Shown here in pieces: positions 25,612 to 37,352 of a stretch of DNA of 64,000 nucleotides. The stretch's first letter is position 1; each line of letters starts with the position of its first letter. Below the pieces are notes generated by a model. It was not told the origin of the DNA. It did no database searches and was given only the letters and a program-made list of their open reading frames with translations. The position numbers and the translations under genes were made by a program. The stretch is from Craspedostauros australis (lineage: Eukaryota; Bacillariophyta; Bacillariophyceae; Mastogloiales; Achnanthaceae). Where the stretch lies: assembly GCA_026770025.1 (NCBI GenBank), contig JAMXDE010000019.1, positions 1,054,001 through 1,118,000 on the forward strand, written 5' to 3'.

Positions 25612-28600
25612 ATGTCCTCCACCGCCGCCAAAGCCTCCATCAAGAGTGACAACCCATCTCCTCGTAAGAAGCCTCGTTCCTGTGCTGCCCCTCTCGATTC
25701 TCCGTTTGATTCCGATGGCAACTTGGCACCTACTCGTGAGCAGCTGTTGCCTGACAAGCTGTCTGCTGGATTGCGGAAGCTAACCAACATCACTCATGCG
25801 ATCGAGGTGAAGCCGATGCTTCCAGTGGACAGCAACCTTGTTCCAACTTTGGCGCATGTCGATGCTGCCAACTTGCGCGTCGACGTGCGCCTGTCCAGTG
25901 TGGCTGGTGTCATTTTTGACACACCGACGGTCACACTGCGTACGGTGGGACAAGGTGTCGGTGCTATCACAGTGGTGGACGTCAGCGTGAACGTGCCACC
26001 TCCCGTCGAGTCTCCTGCCAAACCGACTACCCGCGCAAGCACTTCACGACACGCAAACGCTGTCGCTGGAGGCTCTTGCGCTCATGTTGATGTTGACAGC
26101 GACGACGACTACGTGGATGGCCGTGATCGCAGGAGGAAGCGAACAGGTCGCAACAGAATCATCAAGAAAACGGTGAGAGGATGGCGTCGCGATGCGTTGG
26201 CCGGCGTCGCAGGGTTGGTTAAGTCTGGTCTATCTCCAAAAGTGTTCGACTCTATGCCAAAGACGGGCTTCGTACTCGGTGGAAAACACGATAGGCAAGT
26301 CTGGAGCAACATCAAACGGCTGTGGGCACCAATTGCTTCTGCGCTCTGGGATGTGTTGCTCCCAAAAGCAGCCACACCGACTCGCCAGATGCATGAGGTG
26401 GTGCAATTCGTCCGAGCTGGGCAACCACTGCCACCAATGAGGCTTGCACCTAATCTGTACCGCATATGTGTTGGAGGGAGCAAGGTCATGCACCTCTGCG
26501 CGAGAGCCGTTCTCGCGCAGTCTGCGTCTCCAACAACATGCACAGACATTCTCACTGGATACGCCAATGGATTGCCGGAGGAAGAACGCGTGCGTGTACA
26601 TGGTAATCGATTAACTGTCACTAAAAGCCAACATAACACATTGCATCGTTACCACGACATGTTGAGCGACGGGGAAACCATTCCTCCCAAAGTTCTTCAA
26701 TATCGTGTGACTGCGTGTGCTTTGTCTGGTGTGGTGTCCTTTCTCTGCACTACGACCACGTACAAGGCTGGCTTGTGCCACGAAGTGGAGTGGGAAGGAG
26801 TCGTATTCGAGAATGTTCCTGTCTTCGATCGTGGAGGGAAAAGCATCATGGCGCTATTCGACATGTACAAGACAACCACCACCAACCCAGTGGGCAAGCC
26901 AGCATTTAAGGAGATGACGAAGCTACTAACACGACGTGGCAAAGTGAACACAGGGCTGTCTTCCTTCGAGAGCCACTTCTTGCTGGCGATGTTAACTCTC
27001 AAACGCACGATCTCGCGCCTCGTCACACTTTTGAAGGCTAAGTATCCCGCAACAAACGATGCCGAGGACATGAATGACGTGATTTCCCAACATCTACGCA
27101 CAGCCGAGTCTCTGTTGTACGCGTTGGAACTTCTTGTTGTCTTCGTCAAATGGGAATTCACTGCCTCTCACATGCAGATGGAGTGTGATGACCCACTGCA
27201 CTCGGCTCAATTCGCGCTCACGCTCAACAAGGAGAAGAAGAAAACAACGAAACGATCCCAACCAACCCGAGCACGTACCAACAAGCACAAGCTCCGTAAG
27301 AAGAGTACTCGAACCAACGACATCCCTTCAGTCACCAATGACATTCCATCCATCGCAATTGATATCCCGGACATCACTCGTGTGACAGATACTGCTGCCA
27401 ATGACACCGCCACTGCCAACAACGAACAGCCTCGCGTCCCCACAGACAAACAGCACACTGGAGTATGCAACCGTTGTGCAGGGGCGATGCGTTTTGTGGA
27501 TGACCGATATGTCCCCTTCGTCACGATGCTTATGGAAGATCACCTTGCGGAACACGCAACAGAATTGGAGTCGATGCTCAATGCCGCACCAGGGTTCAAC
27601 AACGAAATACTGTGGTACATGGCACACAAAGTGCGCAGCAAGGTGCAATTCGGACAAATTGAGCAGTACCTCCAAAGTATCAACAACCGAGAGGATCGCG
27701 CACATGTGGTGCTGGACCACAAACAGAAAATTCTTCCGACTGGCCAAGGCGAAGCTCAACAAGAATACTGGGGCAAGAAGGGCATGTCTCTGTTGGGTGC
27801 GATGGTGATCACATGTCACAATGACACATTCACTTATCGCTTCATCGATATCATTGTGAAGGGGAGGCCAACTCAAGACACCCTCCAAGTTGGCGGGCTT
27901 CTCGAAATTGTGCAACAACAGGTGAGAAAATTGCTTCCATCAGTCACCGAAATCGTCATCCAATCCGACAACGCGTGTTGTTTTGCGAGCCACGAGCACA
28001 TCCCGCTGATCACCTCGGTGCTCAACAAGAACCTTGGAACGCGAAATGTCCCCAAGATCGCGGCCTGGATCTACACCGAAGCCCAAACCGGAAAAGGCCG
28101 CCTTGACACGCACTTTGCGTACATCACTGTTGTGTTGCGAGCGTATGTGCTGGAGGACAACGACATCAAAACGGAACACCAACTTTTCGACGCATTGGAA
28201 GCTGGCAACATCGCGGGAACAACGACGGTTTTGGTGGATGCAGAATGCCTGGAGGGGCGCGTTGTGAGTTTCCCCGGCATGCCGAAGAAGCGTTTCTGCG
28301 CGAAAGGCCAAAAGGTACGCCAAACGCACGAGATCAAGTTTGGAGAAGACGAGGCCAATTTGGTGGCGGCATCTGGTGTCACAGACGATGTTCTCGTCCA
28401 GTGCGCTGAATGGAAAGAATGGGAAATTAACCAGCTGGTCATCCGCACCATCGCGACGCACACGTCAGGAAAGGAACCATTCACCGCGGAATCGCCGAAG
28501 AAGAAGAAGAAGACACGAAAGCGCGGATCTACTGCAGTGGAGAGCAAAGCGCTCGTCTTTCGCGACGCACTGAATATGGGACAAGGAGAGCTGCCACACG

Positions 28601-29250
28601 ACCACACCGCAGAATTGAAAGACCAGACCGCGGAAGCAGAAATCCCTCGACTCGCGGTGAAGGGCTGGGCAGTGAAAACCACGCGCAGCAACGCGGAGTT
28701 ACCATGGTACGTACTGCAGAAATTGGATGAAATGAGCACGGCAGCCAAAGAGGACCCGAAAAATCGACCAACAGAACACGAAGCGCACCGTCGACTGATG
28801 GAGCTGGAGGGAACAGCGACCGATTGGTATATCCAGTTGCACGCAAGTCCAATGCGCGTAAAGTCGTACTTGACTGCAGCATACAACAACGCACAGCGCG
28901 CGGCAAAGAAAACAGCCACGGCACCAACTACGACCGACAACAACACAAAAATGGCATCCACATCGTCACCGTCACCACCATCACCATCACCATCACCACC
29001 TGCAACAGCAACAGCAACAGCCGCAACTGTCGCGGATCCAACAGGTACGAAGCCAGCAGAGCAGCAGAAGAGCGAAGAAGAGGAAGAGATGGAAGAAGAG
29101 GAGCGAGAGAATAGAATGTGGTGCGAGGCCAACACCACCAGGAGGCACGCGGAGAACGAAGACAGGGTCCCGGAAGAAGTGAGGGATGCGATTCGCGCGA
29201 GGATGAGACGGAGACTGATGGCGAAAATGGAGCAACAAAATAAGGACTAA
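25612..29250 (+). CDS. Candidate DDD/E transposase of T (1212 residues), family not named
   Basis: The ATG at 25612 (MSSTAAKASI) is preferred. The frame is open 180 bp further up, but with weak composition. The N-terminus is Ser/Pro/Lys-rich. A strongly basic stretch (DRRRKRTGRNRIIKK, ~residues 170-185) could be a nuclear signal or DNA contact. Residues ~185-600 are an unrecognised helical region, followed by a Lys-rich linker. A CNRC motif lies at 619-622. The catalytic-looking core follows: VVLDHKQK (Asp702), YWGKKGMSLLG, IQSDNACCF (Asp786) and TEAQTGKGRLDTHFA (Glu823, Asp832). The order D...GKxG(M/I)S...SDNAxC...(S/T)E-Q-GK--D resembles a widespread, poorly described RNase-H-fold family in animals and algae, as I recall it. 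The tail (~1100-1212) is Ser/Pro-rich and then acidic. Position between long TIRs argues that it is the transposase of T, although the family assignment remains open. Confidence 0.8.
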   Translation: MSSTAAKASIKSDNPSPRKKPRSCAAPLDSPFDSDGNLAPTREQLLPDKLSAGLRKLTNITHAIEVKPMLPVDSNLVPTLAHVDAANLRVDVRLSSVAGVIFDTPTVTLRTVGQGVGAITVVDVSVNVPPPVESPAKPTTRASTSRHANAVAGGSCAHVDVDSDDDYVDGRDRRRKRTGRNRIIKKTVRGWRRDALAGVAGLVKSGLSPKVFDSMPKTGFVLGGKHDRQVWSNIKRLWAPIASALWDVLLPKAATPTRQMHEVVQFVRAGQPLPPMRLAPNLYRICVGGSKVMHLCARAVLAQSASPTTCTDILTGYANGLPEEERVRVHGNRLTVTKSQHNTLHRYHDMLSDGETIPPKVLQYRVTACALSGVVSFLCTTTTYKAGLCHEVEWEGVVFENVPVFDRGGKSIMALFDMYKTTTTNPVGKPAFKEMTKLLTRRGKVNTGLSSFESHFLLAMLTLKRTISRLVTLLKAKYPATNDAEDMNDVISQHLRTAESLLYALELLVVFVKWEFTASHMQMECDDPLHSAQFALTLNKEKKKTTKRSQPTRARTNKHKLRKKSTRTNDIPSVTNDIPSIAIDIPDITRVTDTAANDTATANNEQPRVPTDKQHTGVCNRCAGAMRFVDDRYVPFVTMLMEDHLAEHATELESMLNAAPGFNNEILWYMAHKVRSKVQFGQIEQYLQSINNREDRAHVVLDHKQKILPTGQGEAQQEYWGKKGMSLLGAMVITCHNDTFTYRFIDIIVKGRPTQDTLQVGGLLEIVQQQVRKLLPSVTEIVIQSDNACCFASHEHIPLITSVLNKNLGTRNVPKIAAWIYTEAQTGKGRLDTHFAYITVVLRAYVLEDNDIKTEHQLFDALEAGNIAGTTTVLVDAECLEGRVVSFPGMPKKRFCAKGQKVRQTHEIKFGEDEANLVAASGVTDDVLVQCAEWKEWEINQLVIRTIATHTSGKEPFTAESPKKKKKTRKRGSTAVESKALVFRDALNMGQGELPHDHTAELKDQTAEAEIPRLAVKGWAVKTTRSNAELPWYVLQKLDEMSTAAKEDPKNRPTEHEAHRRLMELEGTATDWYIQLHASPMRVKSYLTAAYNNAQRAAKKTATAPTTTDNNTKMASTSSPSPPSPSPSPPATATATAATVADPTGTKPAEQQKSEEEEEMEEEERENRMWCEANTTRRHAENEDRVPEEVRDAIRARMRRRLMAKMEQQNKD

Positions 29251-29263
29251 TTAATTCAAAATA

Positions 29264-30362
29264 GAGGCCTATCGCATTTCACATTCACACCCCTGTGCTC
29301 ATGTCACATGTGGCACTCACGTTCGGATTTCACATTGGTACTCGTGACTAGTTCGTGATCTACTCAGAAAGACGACCAACATGACTGAATCGGCTTCTCT
29401 TCTGTAGAATAGAGCTCTAGTTTAGACTGCTCTGATATGAATGCTCCTTGCATGTTATCGCATCACTTGTTGAGACCAAAGGTTGATAGGATCATTAATG
29501 GGTGTGCTCTGAGTTGCACGCAACGCACATCCCTCTTTCTTCTCTTAGGAGCTTCGTGTTCTGAGAGTTTCGCTGCCATCTCTTCTGTCTCAACTTTGCT
29601 ACTAACAGAGGTCCGGTAACATATGCGCAAGCACTTTGTCCCTGCTGATTCATAGCTTGTTCAAGGCTCTGTTGCCAATATCGATGACAGAGACCTCTTG
29701 ATCACTGTATCATGGAGATGGATCAGCAGTTTGTTGTCCAATAGAAGGTCTCCACGCAGTCTACACAGAACTATTGCGATTGCGCGTTGGGTTGGTTGGA
29801 GACCAACAACGACTTCCGATATGGCAGTCAGGATCTCCAAAAGATGCAAAATGCGCGTTGGTCGAAGTCCCTGGTCGTATCTGACTACACTAGTCCTCAG
29901 AGCATCAGGAACACGCCGTGGATGTTGTATCGGGTGAACTAGGATATGAGCAAAGATTCCTCAGCTGGATCATGAAGGGGTCCTTTTATATTTGCGCGTA
30001 GATATCATATGTGAAGCTTACAGGCATATTCGACATCTTAATCGCTCTCTATCGCTCCATGCACCTCTCATTCGGAATGCTAGTTTCATCATCACTAGCA
30101 TCTCAAAAAAATATCATTGTTACGACAAGGACGACTCAACATTTCTGCAAATGAAGAGAAATGATTGGCCATTCGTTTCGTTCCAACACGTGGAAGGTTG
30201 GATTGCCGGGACTGCAATGTGAAACTCAATTGTGTTTTTGGCTCCTAAAACGCAATCGAGTTTCACTTTCCGAGGGGGAAGTTCGCATGTTGCCCCTCTA
30301 AAAATATCATTATCAGGTTATTTTGTACCGTGGGACTCCCAATGTGAAATGCGATAGGCCTC
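29264..30362. mobile_element. U, 1.1-kb non-autonomous element with TA duplication, inside T
   Basis: The ends are perfect 22-bp inverted repeats beginning GAGGCCTATCGCATTTCAC, flanked by TA at 29262-29263 and 30363-30364. The element lies 13 bp after the stop codon of the T gene, so it probably forms part of that gene's 3' region. It shows no coding capacity beyond short frames. Confidence 0.85.
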
Positions 30363-30474
30363 TAATGTGAACAAATTCGCCAAAACCAAGAACACAAACA
30401 CGTTATTTTGGATCGAACTTGTCGGATGTCTATCGCCCAGTTTAGGAGTAGTCCAAAAATGCGCACATTGACGG

Positions 30475-30644
30475 GTCCATAAAACCTAAACTATGGACTT
30501 TGAGATTCTGGGTAATTTTCCTGTTGCTATGGACACTATAATGAGTAGGTTGGCATGCTTAGTTTGGTTGTAATCGAAGAAAAAGTGCCACTCTACTTTA
30601 CAAACGGTTGGTCGACTCACTGACCTGGGTCTTACCGTGCGCCC
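30475..30644 (-). repeat. Right TIR of T
   Basis: This is the inverted copy of the left TIR, intact here and ending CCGTGCGCCC before CAG. It serves as the empty-site reference for the insertion of M. Confidence 0.9.
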
Positions 30645-31814
30645 CAGGGAAGATGTCGACAAATGTGCGGATGCGGGGAAAATGTGCAGATCGTTGGGAA
30701 GATGCTGACAGATGTCCGGATGAGCGTACGAATGTTGACAAATGCGACGTTGTGCACGAAATGTGCAGATCGCAGGGAAGATGTCGACACATGCGCGGAT
30801 GCGCGGAGAATGTGCATGATGTGCAGTGCATGCGCGAGGAATGATGTGTGGAGGATGTTGTTGTAACGAACGTGCACTGGCACCATCCGCATGCAAATAG
30901 CCTGCACTGCGCAGCGCGTTCGATGACAACCACACATGCGGAGAGGCACATGACGTCGAACACGTGCATGCGAATGCGTGAAGTGTTGGTGACAACTGAG
31001 TTGTGCAGAGCAAGAGTCGATTCACTTTGTGCAGAGACGCACCACTCTTTTCGCAGGGAGCAGGGGAAATAGACGACATTTTCCCGGATGTAGGGAAAAT
31101 GTCAGCATTTCCTGTTATTGTTTTCCTGTATTTCCCAGCACTACAAAACGAGTCCCATTGCATCTGTTAGGCATCATGTGTAGTGCTTTGTAAGAACTTC
31201 ACATGTACCATGTCGACTACTCCATGTGTTGTACAATGATACCATCAACTTTGTGTATCGCGATTTCCGAGACACGTTCAAGTCGTGTTGTTTTCGCGGT
31301 TCCAACAAACAGTTGCCGGTTGTGTGCAATTCTACTCGTATTTGCAAAGAGCGTTTTTGGATTGTTCTCGCTTAGTCGCTTCGCCCATGCACGTTTCTTC
31401 GCAAATCCGATTGCTGTTGCACGATACACAGATGGCACTCATTGGTGGTGGATTGCTGCAAGCAGAGCAACTGTGCGCATTCAAGTGCGTCATGCGGAGA
31501 ACAGAGCAGTTGTGATTCGAAGACGGCGGAGTGGTCTATATGACCCCATTCAGGATACGATAGTATACAAATGCGGATTTTTAATATTTTTATTTAAATC
31601 ATCCTATTATGTTGTAGATAGTATATGGGGTAAGTTACAAGCTTCTGGGCCTTGTAGTTAAAAAGTTTATATTTTTCGCATTAGTCTACGACTAAACACG
31701 TGAGGCATGCGAACGTAGAGGGGCAACTTGGATTCGAAATTCTCAGTCGTGTTTTGACCAATGTCCAGTCGTGTCCTTCATCGACACACTCACATTTCGC
31801 GTGGGTGAGGCGGG

Positions 31815-32420
31815 TTGTTGCGAAACAATGCCGAGGATTGGGCAGTGGCAGTAGGCATGCTGAAGTTGCTGCTTTATCTGGGCTGTGGATCAGTTGTCGA
31901 GATCCAGAGTTGTGGGTTGGTGTGTAATCCAAAGCCTGACCCCCACCAAGGCTGTCACACTGCCTTGTTCTCGGTTCTGCCACCGTTCATGGCCCAACAG
32001 GTTGAGCTTCGTCCACGTCCCATTCAGCACACATTGCCTTCCCTCCATGTACCCACTCAATTGTACAGCCTCGTCCTTGCTTCAGGTCTATTCCCTGCCT
32101 GTGTGCTTGGACCTCCTCTCTGCTGGTCGTCGCGAACAGTCATTGTTGGCTTCTGGCTGTTGTTCATTTGCTCTCCTCTCAACTTCTTGTTTCAGTGTCA
32201 GTGAACCTGCAACACTCACATCACAACACCAGAAACAACAAGTAAAACCACTGCCGCCACCAGTCTCTTTTCACACCATGCCAACGGCTCAGTAGATGGC
32301 CATGGCGTCCCATGTCCATTGGAGCAAAGCAGGTTCAGCAGGACTTTGTATTTACAAACAAACCTAAGTGTTCAACAAAATATATTTTTCATACCAAAGG
32401 ATAAGTCACTGTGCTTCATT
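31815..32420 (+). mobile_element. Z tail, plus-strand copy in S
   Basis: This stretch is similar (roughly three bases in four by eye) to the complement of 57044-57690. Shared words include CCTCGTCCTTGCTTCAGGTC and CTCTGCTTGTCATC/CTCTGCTGGTCGTC, and the shared end is AAAGGATAAGTCACTGTGCT. Both copies end at the same place, as expected for the 3' end of a non-LTR-type retroelement. I cannot name the family. Confidence 0.6.
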
Positions 32421-32729
32421 GCACTATATATATAACCCATGGATTAAGTTGATTAGTGTGTGCCCAGCCTGCGCTGTAGGCTTTTTACACTGCCTGCTTT
32501 TATCTCGTGTAGGGCACGAGGCAGAACGGCTATTGAGTCAATATGTATGCACGCTCAGGGGATCACGACAGCCTCTACCTATCCTGCTCTCCACTATTCG
32601 TGGCTCTCTGGTAATATGTAAGGTGTATGTATTTGTGTACTCATGCAGGGAAATCCAGGGACAGCCTCGTTCACGATGGCCAGCTACCGCCATCGGCGGA
32701 GCCAAGTTCGGACTTCAACAGGAACTTTA
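32421..32729. other. No gene seen between Z and R in S
   Basis: AT-rich at the start (ACTATATATATAACCC), then unremarkable. It may be the 3' untranslated tail of R. Confidence 0.4.
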
Positions 32730-35700
32730 TTGCCTGGTATCTGCAGCACTCGGTGCACTTGTCCAAACCATATTGCGACCATTCCCATATCTGTGGCTCC
32801 TTTGCCTGACAGCTGTAGTCAGGCCCACATAGCCATGCTTGCCCCTCGTAGTTGCGCTGCGTCTTGCAGGGTTGAGCTGTAGTCTCGCATCACCTGCCTC
32901 ATGTGAGCCTCTGGCCCCTCATCAGTGCGATGCATCGCCTGATTGCGTTGGTGCCAATGCTCCCATGCCACCTTCCAGAGCTTGCGCACAATCTGTGCCG
33001 CCCACCTTGCTGTGGACAGCCTGCAACCGATTTGCGCGTAGTACTGCTCCTGTAACCCAGTCCATGACCCCACGATCACGCCCGTGACCAGCCAATCCCA
33101 TCCTGCCTCCTGTTGATTGTCCATCAGCTTTGCCTCAGCCCAGTTTGTGCATATGCGTCCAACAGGTCCCAGCCCTCTCAACACTTGCTTGACATTGCTC
33201 AACCGTATTATCGCAATGGCAGGATGAGTCAGCATCTTCCACATTGTGATCCTCAGCCATTTCCGCTGCACTTTCCAAAATGCCATCGATTCCAGTGAGC
33301 AGCAGACCCAGAGGTGGCCATGAGTTTCCATCTTGCCGCACCTGGGGCAGCTGTCACTCGTCCTTGCCTTCTACCAAACCATCTGCATTCCCACAGCCAC
33401 CTCCTGTATTGTGAGGTCCATGGTGAGCACCCTCTGTGTATTGGTGAGCTTGCCCGCCACCCGTCGTTGCACGCTTTTGTTGGCATCACCACCAATCACC
33501 TTCATGCCTCGCTCCACCCTGACCCTCGCCATGTCCGCCTCCACCACATCTCCAATGACACTGGCATACATGATGCTCGACCTGTGAACGCCTTGCCTTG
33601 CAATGTGCCACGATCACGTCCCTGTGTTCTGGTGAGAGCTCCACGCATCGCCCTCTTTGAGTATTCGTCATCGCTGTACTGCGATCTGGTCTGTAATGAC
33701 ATTCATATGCTCCCACACATCAAGTTTGTCAGGCTTCTTGTGCTCGTCCTGATACCCACGCACGTGTCATCCCACAAGCGTTGTACTCAGCTGGCTTCGG
33801 CCCCTCATGGCAGCCACCATCATGTCGTGACCAGGACTCACCAGATCCGGTTCATGTACCCACTCCAGCACCTTCAGGGCTTACAGGTTGTCACAGCTTT
33901 AGCGCCCCCGTCCGTCTTGTATTCCAAACCTCTCCTCCATTTCCCAAACCTTCATTGGCGCACCGTAGATTCCCGCCAACTCCGCTTGCTGGGATGATGT
34001 CAGGCCCTCCCTCCGCGGAGCCTCAAAGGTTCTAAACACTGTCACCTCCAGAGTCTCATTAGTGGTCATCGCCCATGCCGACATTCCCTTGCCATTTCTG
34101 GCAGACCTGTCACTTCTGCCGACTGCTGTCTCTTCTTGTATACTCTGGGCCATATCTCTCCAGTCGACCTCGCATCTGATGTGTTTCACAGCCCACGACT
34201 TGGCCTTGCCAAGACCTTCCCAGCCATTCTCCATCCCCTGGGTACCTGCCACCACGGTATCATCCCATTCGCCAACTGCCAGCATCAGTATGCCATCTCC
34301 TTGCTTGTAGCTATCCAAAGGGACCCTTCTCCATTTCCCACCACTCCCAGCACTTGCTAAAACAGCTTCCTTCTTGACTTCATCGGAACCTCCCTCCCTC
34401 CATTCCATCCCATCCATCCATTGCCATGGACCTGAAGCCTCCCAGTTTGCTCATTCTACCTCATGGAGGCCGCACTGCCTGCCCTGCTCCACTTGCCCAG
34501 CCGTAAACGATCCTGCAGCACGCTATTCCAACCCAGCATCTCCTTGAGCTTGGACCTCCATGTTGCCCAATACGCTTGCTTGAGCCGCCCAACTCTAGGC
34601 ACGTTCACTTCACTGGCTTCCACCATCGCTCCATCATCTTCAAGGATCGCCTTCAGAATGCCTGTTCTGTCCGCCGAAACGATCTCAGACATCCAGAACA
34701 ACTTCATTGACCTTCGACACAGATTCACTTGTCGCATTTCCTCCCTGTTGTACAGCTCCGCAATGGCTTCCATTATCGGGCAATCACCCTGCCTCCTCGG
34801 TTGTATCAGATCCTCCACCGTTCGCACTTCCAGCTGTGCTGCAGATGCTTATTTGGCCACACTTGCCCACCACGACTGTGGAACCACCATTGACCACTTG
34901 CTTCCTACCACCTGGAAGATTCGCATCATACCTGCACTTGTCGCCACGGCCTGGTAGGATGTTCACTGGAGCCTCCACCATGCGTCGCTTCATGACCGAC
35001 TTGATAGGCTTGTCGAGCGCCGTCCCTTTTCGACTGGTGTGCGTTGTGAACAAGTATGCACTTTTGTTGTCAAGCGCCAGCAGTCGAAATGACGATCCTT
35101 CCACCACTTCGAGTCCTTTGATGTCGACATCCGGAAAGTTGTCTGCCACCATCAACATCGATTCGATCTGGAGCACCACGTACTTCCCGGTCTTCTCGTC
35201 GTACTGTACCTGATGCACCTTGGCTTGCTCAGTCAGAGTGAACCAGTTCGCGCTGGTGGCTCCCACTTCCCATGTGCACCTCGCTGCCAGGGTGTTTACG
35301 ATCGCCTCTGCCCTCACCAGATGCTCTGGGAGCATGTATGCATAGGCGATGTCGGTCTTGCCATTCCAGGGCACCTCCTGCTTGTCAACGTGGATAAACA
35401 CCGGCCTCTTTGTGATCAGATGCACCTGATTGGCAAGGTTTGATCTCAGTGATTCCTTGAATCCGTCGTGTCCAGCTCATCAAGGTCTTTGACCCCTCTG
35501 ATTTGCAGTTCCATCATCCTTCCCATTCCCACTTTGTGTTTCCGTAGCATCTTCTTCATGGCTGCCACTCCATCTGGGCCCAACGTCATTGCCATTGGAT
35601 GGGGGATGAATCTGTTGCAGAGTCCTCCTGGCCCAATCTTGGAGATGTCATTGAACATCTCACAGAGGATTTTGGCGATTCTCACATGGAAGCAGTTGTC

Positions 35701-37352
35701 AGCTTCAAGCCTGAGAGCTTGCCAAGGTTGCACCTTGAAACTCCTCCCCATAGCTTTATGAGCATCTTGCCATTCCTGGCTGATCATTCCGTCCGCCCTG
35801 ACTCTTCCCCCAACTTCGCCTTCGACTCCTGCAGCCTTCAGACGCTTGTTGATGATGGCACATATAGCAGGTCCATTGGAAAAGTTCCCCATGTAGGTGA
35901 GCATTCCAATTTGCTTTGTGTACTCCGCTTCATCCAGTAGTCTCTTGTACAGAGTCTGTCCAGTCGACTGGTAGAAGAAACTCAGCTGCGATCCTGACTT
36001 TGACACGATGTCCTTTGGATCACATGTCATAGCAATACGCACTTGTGCTGCCACTGTTCGACCATTCAATGTTGCCTTCATCCTGCTCACGTACACCATC
36101 AGCTCCTTCTCAGTTGATGGAAATTGGTTGGCTTTGCCAATCACCTCAGTGGTGTCTTGCACCTTCCACACTATGAGGAAGATCGTGTCGGCGTGATCCT
36201 TGAGCGCCCCTAGCCATTGTTAAGTGGCTTCAGATACCTCTTCACTGGATTGCGGCCTGATTTGACCAGTACTGTCATGTCAAATCTCTTCACTACCATG
36301 CCTTTCTTCAGCGTATGCGTGGTCTTGCTCTCCACGGATGCATCGTTATCACTGTCTTCATCCGTTTTTGCACTGCTTGTGCTCCCTTCACTCTTGCATG
36401 ACTCCTCATCTTTGTCGGACTCCTCACTCTCACTACTTGTGTTGTGCTCCATCGCCTTTGCCAAACGCTGTCCCTCCACCTCTATCGCGGTTGGTGTGCT
36501 GGTCATGAATTTGATTTTCTTCTGCTTGAGGTTTCTTGGTTGGACGATGTCGCTATCTCTCGTCTTTCACTTCTTTCCGCTCCCTTCTGCGGTTGTGCTC
36601 ATCATGCTGCTTTCGGTTTCCCCCATTACCGCATCTTTGCCTTGGGGAACGAACGTGATGTCTGGGTACCGTGACCCCAACACGTTCACAGCCGCTCTCC
36701 GCACAATGATGATCTCAGTCTTCCTCAGGAGCCCTCCTGAATTGGGAATCATCATGTCTTTCAGCACCATGTTTGGATCTGTCATGCTCAAGTCAGCAGC
36801 GAGTTGTTGGATCTGCTGTCGTCGTTCGTCTGTTTTGGGCACTTGCGCCACACCAAATTTTTCTTTTCTTCCATCGATGACCATGCAGATGAACACCTGC
36901 ACTTCCTGCACTGGGATAGTGTGTCCTGTTTTTGCAGTCGCCTTCCCGGTCCACCGTTATTGTTGATTCATCATCCCTTTCACCAGGATATGGATCGACC
37001 TGCCTTCCTCTGCCATCACTTCACGGTAGGAGAACGAAACAGCTACCTTGTGGATTTCTCCTGGCAGAGATTTCCACATGCTTGTCGTTGTCTTACGTGC
37101 AATGGAGACTCCTGCCTCGTTTTCTCCTTCCACAAGTGTCAGCATCTTATCCCGTTTCTTGCTCCCAGCCTTCCTTGGCATGGTCTTGACAGCCCTTGTT
37201 TGTGACTGTCCTCCTCTGCTTATGCCGTTAGCAGTCTCCTTATGATTTACCATTGCTTTTCCTGCCATTGTTGCTGATGTTGGCCTCACTTCTGTATCTT
37301 TTCTATGGTTGACACCCGTTGACGTCGGTGCTGTGTCGGTGTTTGCATTCAT
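32730..37352 (-). pseudogene. R, decayed diatom-type retroelement gene with RNase H and CPRC-H-C domain
   Basis: A chain of minus-strand frames reads from 37352 down: a Lys-rich leader; MVIDGRKEKFGVAQVPK; an acidic Ser-rich piece (36506-36210); 36171-35446; 35425-34784 (FVFTHTSRKGT-type region); RTVEDLIQPRRQGDCPIMEA with NLCRRSMKLFWMSEI (34827-34456); and an RNase H region. RNase H is marked by NGKGMSAWAM, SSQQAELAGIYGA (34417-33899) and HVRGYQDEHKKPDKLDVWEH (~33765-33705). Then come SCPRCGKMETHGHLWVCC (~33362-33309) and LWKVAWEHWHQRNQAMH. The order RNase H, CPRC...H...C, LW--AW--W--RN is one I associate with diatom retroelements. Several stops and frame changes separate the pieces, and I did not find a reverse-transcriptase palm. 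Confidence 0.7.

Larger units (their letters stand above)
23893..30644 (+). mobile_element. T, DNA transposon with 170-bp TIRs, CAG duplication and an unusual transposase candidate
   Basis: The flanks are CAG at 23890-23892 and 30645-30647, and the uninterrupted site is visible in X1 and X2. The termini read GGGCGCACGGTAAGACCC. The left TIR is 23893-25120 after removal of the inserted M element; the right TIR is 30475-30644. Over ~165 comparable bases I count only about four differences. Without M the element is ~5.7 kb. It holds one large gene (25612-29250) and element U in its 3' part. The stretch 25121-25611 upstream of the gene shows nothing recognisable beyond AT-poor single-copy-like sequence. 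Confidence 0.85.

Noticed and set aside
28071-29138. 355-codon minus-strand frame opposite the T gene
   Set aside because: Shadow of the T gene; Ser/Val-rich with no motif, and it overlaps the conserved core on the plus strand.
23893-30644. hAT assignment of T because the left border reads CAGGGGCG
   Set aside because: CAG belongs to the target duplication, the right border lacks the matching base order, no 8-bp duplication exists, and the protein lacks hAT motifs.
36217-36966. 249-codon plus-strand frame in S
   Set aside because: Antisense to the retroelement R frames; Ser/Leu/Phe-rich, as expected for the complement of an Asp/Lys/Glu-rich coding strand.
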